Below are positions 39,368 to 46,179 of a stretch of 58,678 nt of DNA, piece by piece (the first letter of the stretch is position 1; each line of letters opens with the position of its first letter). The DNA comes from Nanobdellota archaeon (GTDB lineage: Archaea > Nanobdellota > Nanobdellia > Woesearchaeales > UBA11576). The position numbers were made by a program, and so were the translations under genes. Below the pieces are notes generated by a model that was not told the DNA's origin, did no database searches, and saw only the letters and a list, made by a program, of their open reading frames with translations. The stretch is taken from assembly GCA_018830225.1 (NCBI GenBank), contig JAHJSS010000067.1, positions 1 to 58,678 on the forward strand, in the 5' to 3' direction.

Positions 39368-39706
39368 TTATTTCTTCTTCGCCTTTTTCTTGGCCTTCTT
39401 GGCCTTCTTGGCGACCTTTTTCTTGGCCTTCTTCTTCACTGCTTTCTTCTTCGCTTTCTTGGCCTTCTTCTTTCTCTTGGCTCCGCCTCTTACCATCTTT
39501 GCACAGGATATGTCACCCTGCTTGTCGATGAAATAGAGGAAGCCACCCTTCTTCTTGACGCCAACCTTGGCGACTTTCTTGACAGCGCCGGCCTTCTTTC
39601 CTTTGCCGCGGGCCATCTTTGCGCAGGATACATCGCCCTGTCTATCGACGAAGTAGAGGTATCCCGCCTGTTTCTTGACACCTACTTTTGCAACTTTTTG
39701 CGCCAT
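39368..39706 (-). CDS. Duplicated-domain basic protein with H1-like Lys/Ala tail
   Basis: A 112-residue protein. Two near-identical units stand in tandem: KVAKVGVKKQAGYLYFVDRQ (from residue 4) and KVAKVGVKKKGGFLYFIDKQ (from about 39), each ending G-D-V/I-S-C-A-K-M. A Lys/Ala-rich tail of about 40 residues follows, like linker histone H1. Probably binds DNA or RNA and may compact the chromosome. The ATG at 39706 with GGAGG upstream is used; the longer frame would read through the promoter. The palindrome AATACTAGTATT (39752-39763) adjoins the TATA. One Cys per unit could bind metal or bridge. Confidence 0.75.
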   Translation of the reverse strand: MAQKVAKVGVKKQAGYLYFVDRQGDVSCAKMARGKGKKAGAVKKVAKVGVKKKGGFLYFIDKQGDISCAKMVRGGAKRKKKAKKAKKKAVKKKAKKKVAKKAKKAKKKAKKK

Positions 39707-39794
39707 TTTATTTGACCTCCTTTTCTCGAATGAGAATCCATTAACCTTACGAATACTAGTATTTAAATGTTTTGTTTTCGCCGTCGATGAGGCT

Positions 39795-40526
39795 TCAAGA
39801 ATCGTCTTTTTCTGGACGAGAGACAGCATTGACCGGTGTACTGGTCTCGATCCTGACCAGGTCGTTGAGCTCCTGCCTGGACAATGCGCAGCCGTGGAGT
39901 TTCACACCCCACAGTAATGACTCGACGAGTGTCCTTGCTGCATCCTCTCCATCAGGAAGGTACTTGTTGAATATGCCTTTCTCATACGCCACCATCACGA
40001 GCTCCACTGAGCGTATTATTTTTATGCCCTTTGTCCAGTTCTTTATCTTGTTGAGGTTGGCCTGGTTGGTGTATACCTTCGAGCCCATGTGCTTCTCGAG
40101 CATCCTGGCGAGTCCTGACTGGTCTTCGATGATGAGCTTTGTCGTCCTCTCGTCAATCACGACTGCTGAGGCGTTAAGGACAGATGCTGCGGCGATGACC
40201 TCCATCTCTGCATAGTGGGCTATCCTCAGCCAGTTGCCCCTGATCTTGAACGAGTGGTTGGCCAGCTCGAGGAGCTCTTCCGCGAGAATCTTTATCTTCT
40301 GCTCTTCCACTACAGTCAACACCCCTTTTTTTATCCTGAATCCCACCTGCAGGGCCTCGAACTTGAACTTCTTCGACGCCAGCGGCCGGTCGACCAGCTC
40401 TACCTTGACTGCCTGCGGTATATAGAAATCTCCTTTGAATATGTCCTTCAGGTAGTCCAGTGTCCAGAGAAGGTTGTTGGTCGTGAGGCTTATTACAGGT
40501 CCTGCATCGAATATTAGGGATTTCAT
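39795..40526 (-). CDS. PIN-domain protein
   Basis: A 243-residue protein. The N-terminal 150 residues look like a PIN nuclease: I-F-D-A-G-P (Asp7), I-P-Q-A-V-K-V-E-L (Glu43), and A-V-V-I-D-E-R-T-T (Asp about 124) supply the acidic cluster. PIN enzymes cut RNA in toxins or in rRNA/tRNA processing. The C-terminal 90 residues are helical with no known match. It follows an HTH-containing gene by 14 bp in the same direction, an arrangement seen in toxin-antitoxin pairs, although both proteins are larger than most VapBC members. Confidence 0.75.
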   Translation of the reverse strand: MKSLIFDAGPVISLTTNNLLWTLDYLKDIFKGDFYIPQAVKVELVDRPLASKKFKFEALQVGFRIKKGVLTVVEEQKIKILAEELLELANHSFKIRGNWLRIAHYAEMEVIAAASVLNASAVVIDERTTKLIIEDQSGLARMLEKHMGSKVYTNQANLNKIKNWTKGIKIIRSVELVMVAYEKGIFNKYLPDGEDAARTLVESLLWGVKLHGCALSRQELNDLVRIETSTPVNAVSRPEKDDS

Positions 40527-40540
40527 CTTGTCCTCTCTGT

Positions 40541-41101
40541 CTACTCAAAGAGCTGCCTGGCCAGGTTGAGCCTCTGCGCGACGTCAGTAGGCACTGCTGC
40601 CTCGTCGTATATCCTTGTCTTGCCTATGTAGCTCAGCAGCTCCCATTGTCCTATGCCCAGCATCTCGGCGGCTCTTGCCGCGCTTATGCCGTGCTCGTAG
40701 AGCCTGCTCCCTTTCTTCACCCTGGCCTTCTCTATGACCTTGTCTATGTATAGCTTGAACTCCTTCTCGACAGAAGCTGTGAACTCGAACACCTTCTTCA
40801 TCTTGTCGCGGTATTCGTCAAGCCGGTTCTGTTCCAGCGAGAATTGCGCGCTGCCGAGCAGGTTCCTTGCCTGGTCCGCATACTCTGACTCGAAGCCCCA
40901 TCTCTCGAGAAGCTTTGATATAGCATATACTATGACTGCGATTGAGAGGGAGTCTGGATCCTGGAACACGCTTGCGTTGCGTATTGTCGCGTCGCTGAGG
41001 ATCTTCAGCTTATTCGAGTCTCCGCTGTTTATATTCCTCTGCGCCTTCTTCAGGACGCGGAGTATCTCCTTCTTGACAGAATTGGGCATCTCTTTTTCCA
41101 T
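40541..41101 (-). CDS. Helical protein with C-terminal helix-turn-helix, partner of the PIN protein
   Basis: A 186-residue helical protein whose C-terminal part has a helix-turn-helix-like segment (ARAAEMLGIGQWELLSYIGK, about 142-161), as in UPF0175-type antitoxin-like regulators. The central part is coiled coil. An ATG at 41101 is preferred over 41122 because the minus-strand TATA (TTTTATATAA, 41133-41124) sits about 26 nt before it, giving a leaderless mRNA. Co-directional with the PIN gene 14 bp downstream. Likely a regulator or antitoxin-type partner; not proven. Confidence 0.65.
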   Translation of the reverse strand: MEKEMPNSVKKEILRVLKKAQRNINSGDSNKLKILSDATIRNASVFQDPDSLSIAVIVYAISKLLERWGFESEYADQARNLLGSAQFSLEQNRLDEYRDKMKKVFEFTASVEKEFKLYIDKVIEKARVKKGSRLYEHGISAARAAEMLGIGQWELLSYIGKTRIYDEAAVPTDVAQRLNLARQLFE

Positions 41102-41235
41102 GATGAGAAAGTCCTGCGCCATTTATATAAAAGTTTCTATGCTGCCCTTCGTGCGCCAGGCATTTTAATGCTTTTAAAGGGGTGAGGCAAAGTTTTTTAA
41201 ACCCTCTCAGCATATTGTCGGGACTAGGTGATCGA

Positions 41236-41733
41236 ATGTTCATAAAAGATTTGCAGCCGAGACAGACCAATGTTGATGTCGAAGGCGAAGTTATTGAGAT
41301 GAGTGATGTCCGCGAATTCAGCAAGTTCGGGAGGCAAGGCAAGGTCGCGAACGCGCTGATAAAGGACGGCACTGGCAAGGTAAAGCTTTCTTTGTGGAAC
41401 GAGCAGATAGAGAAGGTGCGTGTAGGTGACAAGGTCAAGATCCAAAAGGGCTATGTCGGTGAGTTCCAGGGCGAGCTCCAGCTGACGACCGGCAAGTTCG
41501 GTACGCTTGACATCGTGAGTGGAGAGGGCGGGCCGCAGGAAGCGGAAGGTCCTGGAGTTGCTGCGAAGCCTGAACCGGCGCCTGCCGAGGAGAAGGCAGA
41601 GCCAAAGGAGGAACCAGCCTCAGCGGATAAGCCTGACGATTTCTCATACGGTGATGAGGAAAAGGACGAGGCGCCGAAGAAAGGGGGCGCTCCTGAGGAT
41701 TCCATTGATGTCGAGGAAGAGGACCTCAGCTGA
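41236..41733 (+). CDS. OB-fold single-strand nucleic-acid-binding protein with acidic tail
   Basis: A 165-residue protein with an N-terminal OB fold of the RPA/hSSB1-like type (about 1-95: V-D-V-E-G-E-V, G-K-V-A-N-A-L-I-K-D, K-V-K-L-S-L-W-N, V-K-I-Q-K-G-Y) and a Pro/Ala/Glu-rich linker ending in an acidic tail (DVEEEDLS). OB fold plus flexible acidic tail is the plan of SSB proteins. It probably covers single-stranded DNA or RNA. The ATG at 41236 follows AGGTGATC; the upstream frame reads through the promoter. It stands before the tRNA gene, transcribed the same way. Confidence 0.85.
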   Translation: MFIKDLQPRQTNVDVEGEVIEMSDVREFSKFGRQGKVANALIKDGTGKVKLSLWNEQIEKVRVGDKVKIQKGYVGEFQGELQLTTGKFGTLDIVSGEGGPQEAEGPGVAAKPEPAPAEEKAEPKEEPASADKPDDFSYGDEEKDEAPKKGGAPEDSIDVEEEDLS

Positions 41734-41737
41734 CCAC

Positions 41738-41752
41738 CAAAAGTTATATAAA
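41738..41752 (+). promoter_or_regulatory. TATA box upstream of the tRNA-Phe gene
   Basis: AAAAGTTATATAAATC lies about 80 nt before the mature tRNA 5' end. Transcription would start near 41771, leaving a 5' leader of about 57 nt, longer than usual for archaeal tRNAs. I see no second TATA closer to the tRNA. Confidence 0.5.
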
Positions 41753-41827
41753 TCAATCAGATTCTTCGTATGACCACCCAGATTGTCGAGGCTTTATGCC
41801 GATGAGAGACAAAAAAGAGCAATCGAT

Positions 41828-42013
41828 GGGACGGTAGCTCAATCTGGGACCTGCCGAGCTTGCGAGGCTCGCGGCAGTAAAGAGCACACGGCTGAAGGCC
41901 GTTTCATGCCATACGGTATGATGCCCGCAAGGGGATGATTGTCAGATACCGTGGGGTTCGGGGTTCAAATTGCAGAAGCTCCTTGCTGATGCATGGAAGT
42001 CCCCGCCGTCCCA
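41828..42013 (+). tRNA. tRNA-Phe(GAA) with three apparent introns
   Basis: Exon pieces assemble to a standard 74-nt tRNA: acceptor GGGACGG (41828-41834) with CCGTCCC (42006-42012) and discriminator A; D stem GCTC (41837-41840) with GAGC (41882-41885); anticodon stem CACGG (41887-41891) with CCGTG (41949-41953); loop CTGAAG (41892-41897) plus A41948, anticodon GAA; variable loop GGGTT; T stem CGGGG (41959-41963) with CCCCG (42001-42005), T loop TTCAAAT. Inserts: about 32 nt in the D loop (near 41850-41881, forming CTGCCG...CGGCAG), 50 nt at the canonical 37/38 site (41898-41947) and 30 nt at the T-loop/T-stem border (41971-42000). A15-T48 gives an acceptable Levitt pair. CCA is not encoded. 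Confidence 0.85.
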
Positions 42014-42023
42014 TTAAAGAAAG

Positions 42024-42059
42024 GGATTTTGCCGATAAAGTCGGCAAAATCCGTTTTTT
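42024..42059 (+). terminator. Hairpin with T-run downstream of tRNA-Phe
   Basis: GGATTTTGCCGA-TAAAG-TCGGCAAAATCC (42024-42052) is a perfect 12-bp stem followed by G and six T. It looks like an intrinsic terminator for the tRNA transcript. Confidence 0.7.
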
Positions 42060-42066
42060 AATGCTC

Positions 42067-42160
42067 AATAATGCCGATGACTGAAAGGAGTCGGCATTAT
42101 TTTTGTATTAAAGAAAGGCAAAACATCGATGACCGCAGGGAGTCGGGATTATCTTTTCAT
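42067..42160 (+). terminator. Second terminator-like hairpin and a degenerate third copy
   Basis: AATAATGCCGA (42067-42077) pairs with TCGGCATTATT (42091-42101), followed by a T-run. Downstream, CGATGACCGCAGGGAGTCGG (from about 42128) repeats the second copy's CGATGAC...GGAGTCGG with a broken stem. ATTAAAGAAAGG occurs before the first and third copies, so the segment is a tandem repeat. Confidence 0.5.
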
Positions 42161-42186
42161 TCTTTATCTTAAATTATAAGAACCAG

Positions 42187-42582
42187 TCACTTATGCTTCT
42201 CGCCCAGCTCCCTTCTCCTCTGGAAGGTCTCTGGTATGTCTATCATGTACTTGCCTTCTGCGAGCTTGAAGACTATGGGCTTGTCCTTGTTGAACAGCTG
42301 CACGAGGTCGAGCTCGAACTTGCCCGGCTCTGTGATGCGTATCGACTCGAGGTCTAGCACCACAGGCTCGTCAGGGTTTGTCTCGCCTATTATCTCGAGG
42401 ACGTCCTCCTCGATCTGCGCCTTCTGCTCTGGTGTGAGACTGGTCGTTATGGTCTTCGCCTTGTCTATGGACTCTTTCTTGACAAAGAACCAGAGCCTTG
42501 ACCCGCACGAGCAGCCCTTCTGCAGGAGCGTTGAATCTCCATCATCATGGAACTTTCCGCATCTGACGCATTGGTGGGGCAT
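42187..42582 (-). CDS. Archaeal Zn-ribbon protein (DUF2072-like)
   Basis: A 131-residue protein starting M-P-H-Q-C-V-R-C-G, with a second pair in C-S-C-G, forming an N-terminal zinc ribbon (residues 5-27), followed by a helical linker and a small C-terminal alpha/beta part. This matches the archaeal Zn-ribbon family usually linked to a DUF2073 protein and an Era-like GTPase, as here. A role in ribosome or RNA biology is commonly inferred from that association but not shown. Last gene of the trio. Confidence 0.8.
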   Translation of the reverse strand: MPHQCVRCGKFHDDGDSTLLQKGCSCGSRLWFFVKKESIDKAKTITTSLTPEQKAQIEEDVLEIIGETNPDEPVVLDLESIRITEPGKFELDLVQLFNKDKPIVFKLAEGKYMIDIPETFQRRRELGEKHK

Positions 42583-42590
42583 GGTGTATC

Positions 42591-43016
42591 TTAACCCTTG
42601 GATTTCTTCTTGGCCTTCTTCGGTCTGGACCTGCCGTCTGTCGTGAACAGCTGTATCTTGTTAGGGTCTTTCTTTATCTCCTTGACTATGGAGGCTGGGC
42701 CTATTATCGTCAGCCCTTGCCTGTCTCCGAGGAGCATGTTGATGAACTGCTGCTTCAGCTTCTTGAACGCTACCATGTTGTGCGCCGCAGGGTATACCAC
42801 CGCCAGCTCGATGCCCCTGAACTCCGCGTTTATCTCTTCCATCGTTGTCTTGATGAGCTCGGTCTCCTCTTCCTTCTTGAGCCGCCCTTCCAGCAGCACT
42901 ATCTTGTCCTCTTTGACTGCGTTGAGCAGCTTCCTGATCCTGCCTATCGAGCTCAGGTTCTCGATTTCCATGTAAGGAATGAATTGTAATGTGAGTCCCA
43001 TTTTCCGAAACCTCAT
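42591..43016 (-). CDS. DUF2073-family protein
   Basis: A 141-residue alpha/beta protein with a basic Lys-rich tail (RPKKAKKKSKG) that suggests RNA contact. It matches the archaeal DUF2073 family in length and position, between Zn-ribbon and GTPase genes. Its ATG overlaps the GTPase TGA (ATGA, 43013-43016), so that start is preferred over the internal ATG at 43001. Predicted cytoplasmic. The exact function is not known. Confidence 0.75.
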   Translation of the reverse strand: MRFRKMGLTLQFIPYMEIENLSSIGRIRKLLNAVKEDKIVLLEGRLKKEEETELIKTTMEEINAEFRGIELAVVYPAAHNMVAFKKLKQQFINMLLGDRQGLTIIGPASIVKEIKKDPNKIQLFTTDGRSRPKKAKKKSKG

Positions 43017-43645
43017 CCTGCTACGACGAACAATGATTCGTAAAACTCTTCCATGTTCGTGCCTTTCTTCGCTGATATCCCTATGACCTCGTATTGCGGG
43101 AAAGCTGCCTTGATCTTCTTTATGCTCGCCTTCCTCAGGTCTGTCTTGTTGCCCACGACAAGGACAGGTATGTCCCTTGCTGCGAGGTTGCCTATTATTG
43201 TTATGTTCACCTGGGAGTATGGGTCTTTTGTGGCGTCAAGCACGACTATGACCACGTCCATGTTGTCGAGCCATCTTATCGCGTCGATGACTCCTTTTGT
43301 GGCCTCCTTTGCGCGCTTCTTGGACTCTGATTCTGTGAGTCCTTTCTTCATGAAGTCCTCGTAGTCTATCTTCGTGGCTATGCCTGGCGTGTCTACAAGG
43401 CTGAAAGAAAGCTCGTGGTTGTCCTTCTTGACGGTTATGCGCTCCTTTATCTGGACCTCTCTTGTCTCGTGCTCGATGTTGGAGACGCTTCCCATCTCCT
43501 CGCCGAGCCAGTCGAGGCAGAGCCTGTTGGCGAGCGTGGTCTTGCCGCCGTTCGGCGGGCCGTAAAGGCCTATCTTCAGGGCTTTTCGTTTCCTGAATAT
43601 GTCCCTGAACACCTTCTTTATGAATTTTCCGACAAATTTTATCAT
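43013..43645 (-). CDS. Era/Obg-like small GTPase
   Basis: A 210-residue GTPase with G1 GPPNGGKTT, G3 D-T-P-G, G4 N-K-T-D and G5 S-A-K-K-G. The N-terminus is basic and amphipathic (MIKFVGKFIKKVFRDIFRKR), good for membrane or RNA contact. It belongs to the archaeal Era-like group found with DUF2073 and Zn-ribbon genes. Likely acts in ribosome assembly. The ATG at 43645 with GGTGA upstream is chosen. First gene of the trio. Confidence 0.87.
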   Translation of the reverse strand: MIKFVGKFIKKVFRDIFRKRKALKIGLYGPPNGGKTTLANRLCLDWLGEEMGSVSNIEHETREVQIKERITVKKDNHELSFSLVDTPGIATKIDYEDFMKKGLTESESKKRAKEATKGVIDAIRWLDNMDVVIVVLDATKDPYSQVNITIIGNLAARDIPVLVVGNKTDLRKASIKKIKAAFPQYEVIGISAKKGTNMEEFYESLFVVAG

Positions 43646-43790
43646 CAGTTCACCGTCTTTGTTTGTTTTGTCCTGCCTCAAAAATTCGTGTTTTGTTTAT
43701 ATAACTTTCGGTTGTTATTTTCAGTTGCCTGTGCAGTATAGAATGGCATTTCTCTGTCTTTGCACAGCAATTTTTGAGCGACTATGTGCC

Positions 43791-44966
43791 TCATACCTTG
43801 AGGCTCTCCTTGACTATCTGCTTGACCAGTGCCACGTCTTTTTCAGCCACTTCGTCCCTTAGCTCTGCGCGCGCGGAGGCTTTCGCGAGCCTTGTGAAGC
43901 CGACGACCATCCTCGGCGATATCTCGACGAGGTATTTCTTCTCGTTCTCCTTTATGTCTGATATGAAATCGATTATCTCCTGCTCGAATTTCTTGGGCAG
44001 TTTTATTTCTCCGAGCGAGTGGGCATGATTTATGTAGCTCTTGAGGAATGCCTGCTCCTTGCTGCTGAGCTCCTGCTTGCTCTTCTGCAGCAGGGCCTTT
44101 GTTATCTTCTTGAACTCCTCGATGTCGTGCTTCTTTACCATGAATGTGAGGTGGAACCTTGTCAGCAGCGCTGCGTCGAACGGCAGCTGTTTCTTCAGCT
44201 CGCTGACGGTGGTGCCTGTGAACTTGTCTCCTTTCGGGTTTGCTGTCGCGAGCACCGAGACCCTCGCGTCGAACTTGTATGAGTGTCCTCCCTTGTCATA
44301 GCTGACAAAGCCTTTCTCCATGGCGTTGTACAGGCTGGCCCTTGACTCCTCTTTCATGAGGTTGAGCTCGTCGATTGCGCACAGCCCCCTGTCAGCCATG
44401 GGCAGCAGGCCTTTGATGACCTCTTTGCCCTTGACAGTGACTGCGAGGCCGACTCCTGACGTTCCTGAGCCGAGCCCCATCGATGCTATTGGCGCAAGTT
44501 CTGTTGCTGAGCTGAGTATCTGTGTCTTCCCTGTTCCCGGGTCGCCGAGCAGGAGTATGTGTATGCGTTCTGGTGAGAGCAGCTGCAGCGCGACTGCCTT
44601 CTTGACCGTCTCAAACCCGACTATGTTAGGCGCGATTATCTGTGAGCACTTGTCGTGTATGACTTTGGAGAACTCTGTGAAGAGAGTCTTCTTTGTCTTC
44701 TCGTCTATCGCTGTGTTGATGTCTGCTATGATCTGTTCTGTCTCTGCGCTTTTCTTCTTCGCGACAAGCTTTGGCAGGCTGAGGTTCTCTATGAGTCCGC
44801 CGAGTGAGAATGATTCGGTCTCTATGGCTATCTTCTTCTCCTTGAACAGTCCTCTGACAAGGCATTTCTGCTTTTCAGACACGTACCAGTCAAGGGAATC
44901 CAGGGATTTTTCCTCTTCTGTGGAGAGCTTTCGCATCCTCCTTATGACATCTATGAGATCTGCCAT
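43791..44966 (-). CDS. MCM-family AAA+ ATPase lacking the N-terminal domain
   Basis: A 391-residue AAA+ protein. Walker A is GDPGTGKT (141-148), followed by A-S-M-G-L-G-S-G-T-S-G-V-G-L, which matches the MCM pre-sensor helix-2 insert, Walker B L-C-A-I-D-E-L (194-200), sensor-1 ATANPKG and an arginine-finger-like LLTRFH. Replicative MCM is about 650 residues with an OB/zinc N-terminal domain; here only about 110 unrelated residues precede the motor. So it is a divergent MCM relative, perhaps not the replicative helicase. The TATA lies about 26 nt upstream. Confidence 0.85.
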   Translation of the reverse strand: MADLIDVIRRMRKLSTEEEKSLDSLDWYVSEKQKCLVRGLFKEKKIAIETESFSLGGLIENLSLPKLVAKKKSAETEQIIADINTAIDEKTKKTLFTEFSKVIHDKCSQIIAPNIVGFETVKKAVALQLLSPERIHILLLGDPGTGKTQILSSATELAPIASMGLGSGTSGVGLAVTVKGKEVIKGLLPMADRGLCAIDELNLMKEESRASLYNAMEKGFVSYDKGGHSYKFDARVSVLATANPKGDKFTGTTVSELKKQLPFDAALLTRFHLTFMVKKHDIEEFKKITKALLQKSKQELSSKEQAFLKSYINHAHSLGEIKLPKKFEQEIIDFISDIKENEKKYLVEISPRMVVGFTRLAKASARAELRDEVAEKDVALVKQIVKESLKV

Positions 44967-45065
44967 GTTTACCCCCTATGTGCTTTTCATTTATATGCCT
45001 TGTTTGTCAGAAAGAGTATAAAAAGCTTGTTGTGTTTGTTTTTATATTGAGAGAGTTTGCGTCTT

Positions 45066-46121
45066 CTACTGCTGCTGCAGCTGTTGCTGCGCCTCTCCGA
45101 TTATCTGTTCTGCTGTCTGGTAGTCCCAGCCTATCTCGAGGAGATGTGACCTTACCTCTTCGATGTCGTATCCTTCTGAGATGACCTGCTGGACATAGTT
45201 CCTGAGATCTGTTATCTGGGGGCTTTCTGTCGGCTGTGCTGGCTGGCCGTACCCTGTCCGCATCTCAGGCATCGCTGCTCCTGGTGCTGCTTCTGCTCCT
45301 GCAGGCATTCCAGTCGGCATGCCCGGCATGCCTGTTCCTGGCATCGAGGCTGCAGTCTTTGACGGTGCTTTGCCGCCTTTGTGTCCCATCATAACCCCTG
45401 CGACTATGCCGACGATCACAAGGATTACGACTGCGAGGATTATTATGCTTGTCGTCATGCTCATGCCTGCTATTGTCGCAGGCTGCTGGAGAACCCCCAT
45501 CTCGTCTTGGTAGTTCCCTTGCTTCAGGTGCTGCTCGAGGAGCTTCTTCTCTGCCCTGGTGAGCTTGTCTAGGCAGCATGCGAGGTCCCCGTCTATGAGC
45601 TGGTTGGGGGTCGCCATGTTCTTGAGGGAGTCGCAGTACTTGACCCTGAATGCTGCGTCGCAGACCACATTGCCTCCTAGCTCGACGTATCTTGACTGGA
45701 GTATCTCGAAGTCCCTGTTTATCGCGCCATTGGCGAGGTTCCTCGGAGAGGGGTCATCCACCATCTTTGAGAATGAGTCATAGTCCTTGAACTGCACTAT
45801 CACATCCTCTGACGTGAAGCCTGAGCACATCCCTCGCATCTCAGAGACAGTCCATCCTGTGCTCGTCTTGGATGCCTGCAGGGACAGCGGCAGTTCGGGG
45901 TCGTTTATGACTACGCAGATGCTCGACTGGGCGATCTGGCTGAAGACTGCTGAGCTTGACAGTGCGCTTTCGAGCTTTGCTTTTGCAGTGCCTGCGTCGA
46001 GGACGACGTATCCTGTAAGTGTCGGTGATGCTGATACTATGAAGTACAGCCCGAGAATTATTATGATTATGAATACTGAATGCGTTAGGAAGGACTTGGC
46101 TTTTTCACCTGCTTTTTCCAT
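45066..46121 (-). CDS. Two-helix membrane protein with extracellular Cys domain and UBA-like tail
   Basis: A 351-residue protein. Helix 1 is about residues 15-33, then P-T-L-T-G-Y-V-V (33-40). An outside domain of about 180 residues has six Cys in its length (C-V-V, M-C-S, V-C-D, Y-C-D, C-C) that may form disulfides. Helix 2 is about 220-243. The cytoplasmic part is Met/Pro/Gly/Ala-rich and ends with a UBA-like three-helix unit (I-S-E-G-Y-D-I-E-E-V then L-E-I-G-W-D-Y) and a poly-Gln tail. That unit resembles the N-terminus of the 18931-19530 protein. Possible envelope receptor or anchor; function unknown. Confidence 0.7.
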   Translation of the reverse strand: MEKAGEKAKSFLTHSVFIIIIILGLYFIVSASPTLTGYVVLDAGTAKAKLESALSSSAVFSQIAQSSICVVINDPELPLSLQASKTSTGWTVSEMRGMCSGFTSEDVIVQFKDYDSFSKMVDDPSPRNLANGAINRDFEILQSRYVELGGNVVCDAAFRVKYCDSLKNMATPNQLIDGDLACCLDKLTRAEKKLLEQHLKQGNYQDEMGVLQQPATIAGMSMTTSIIILAVVILVIVGIVAGVMMGHKGGKAPSKTAASMPGTGMPGMPTGMPAGAEAAPGAAMPEMRTGYGQPAQPTESPQITDLRNYVQQVISEGYDIEEVRSHLLEIGWDYQTAEQIIGEAQQQLQQQ

Positions 46122-46179
46122 GTTTTTCCTTTTTCTTTTTTTTCCTTTTTTTCCTTCTTCGGGTCCAGCTGATGGTTTC

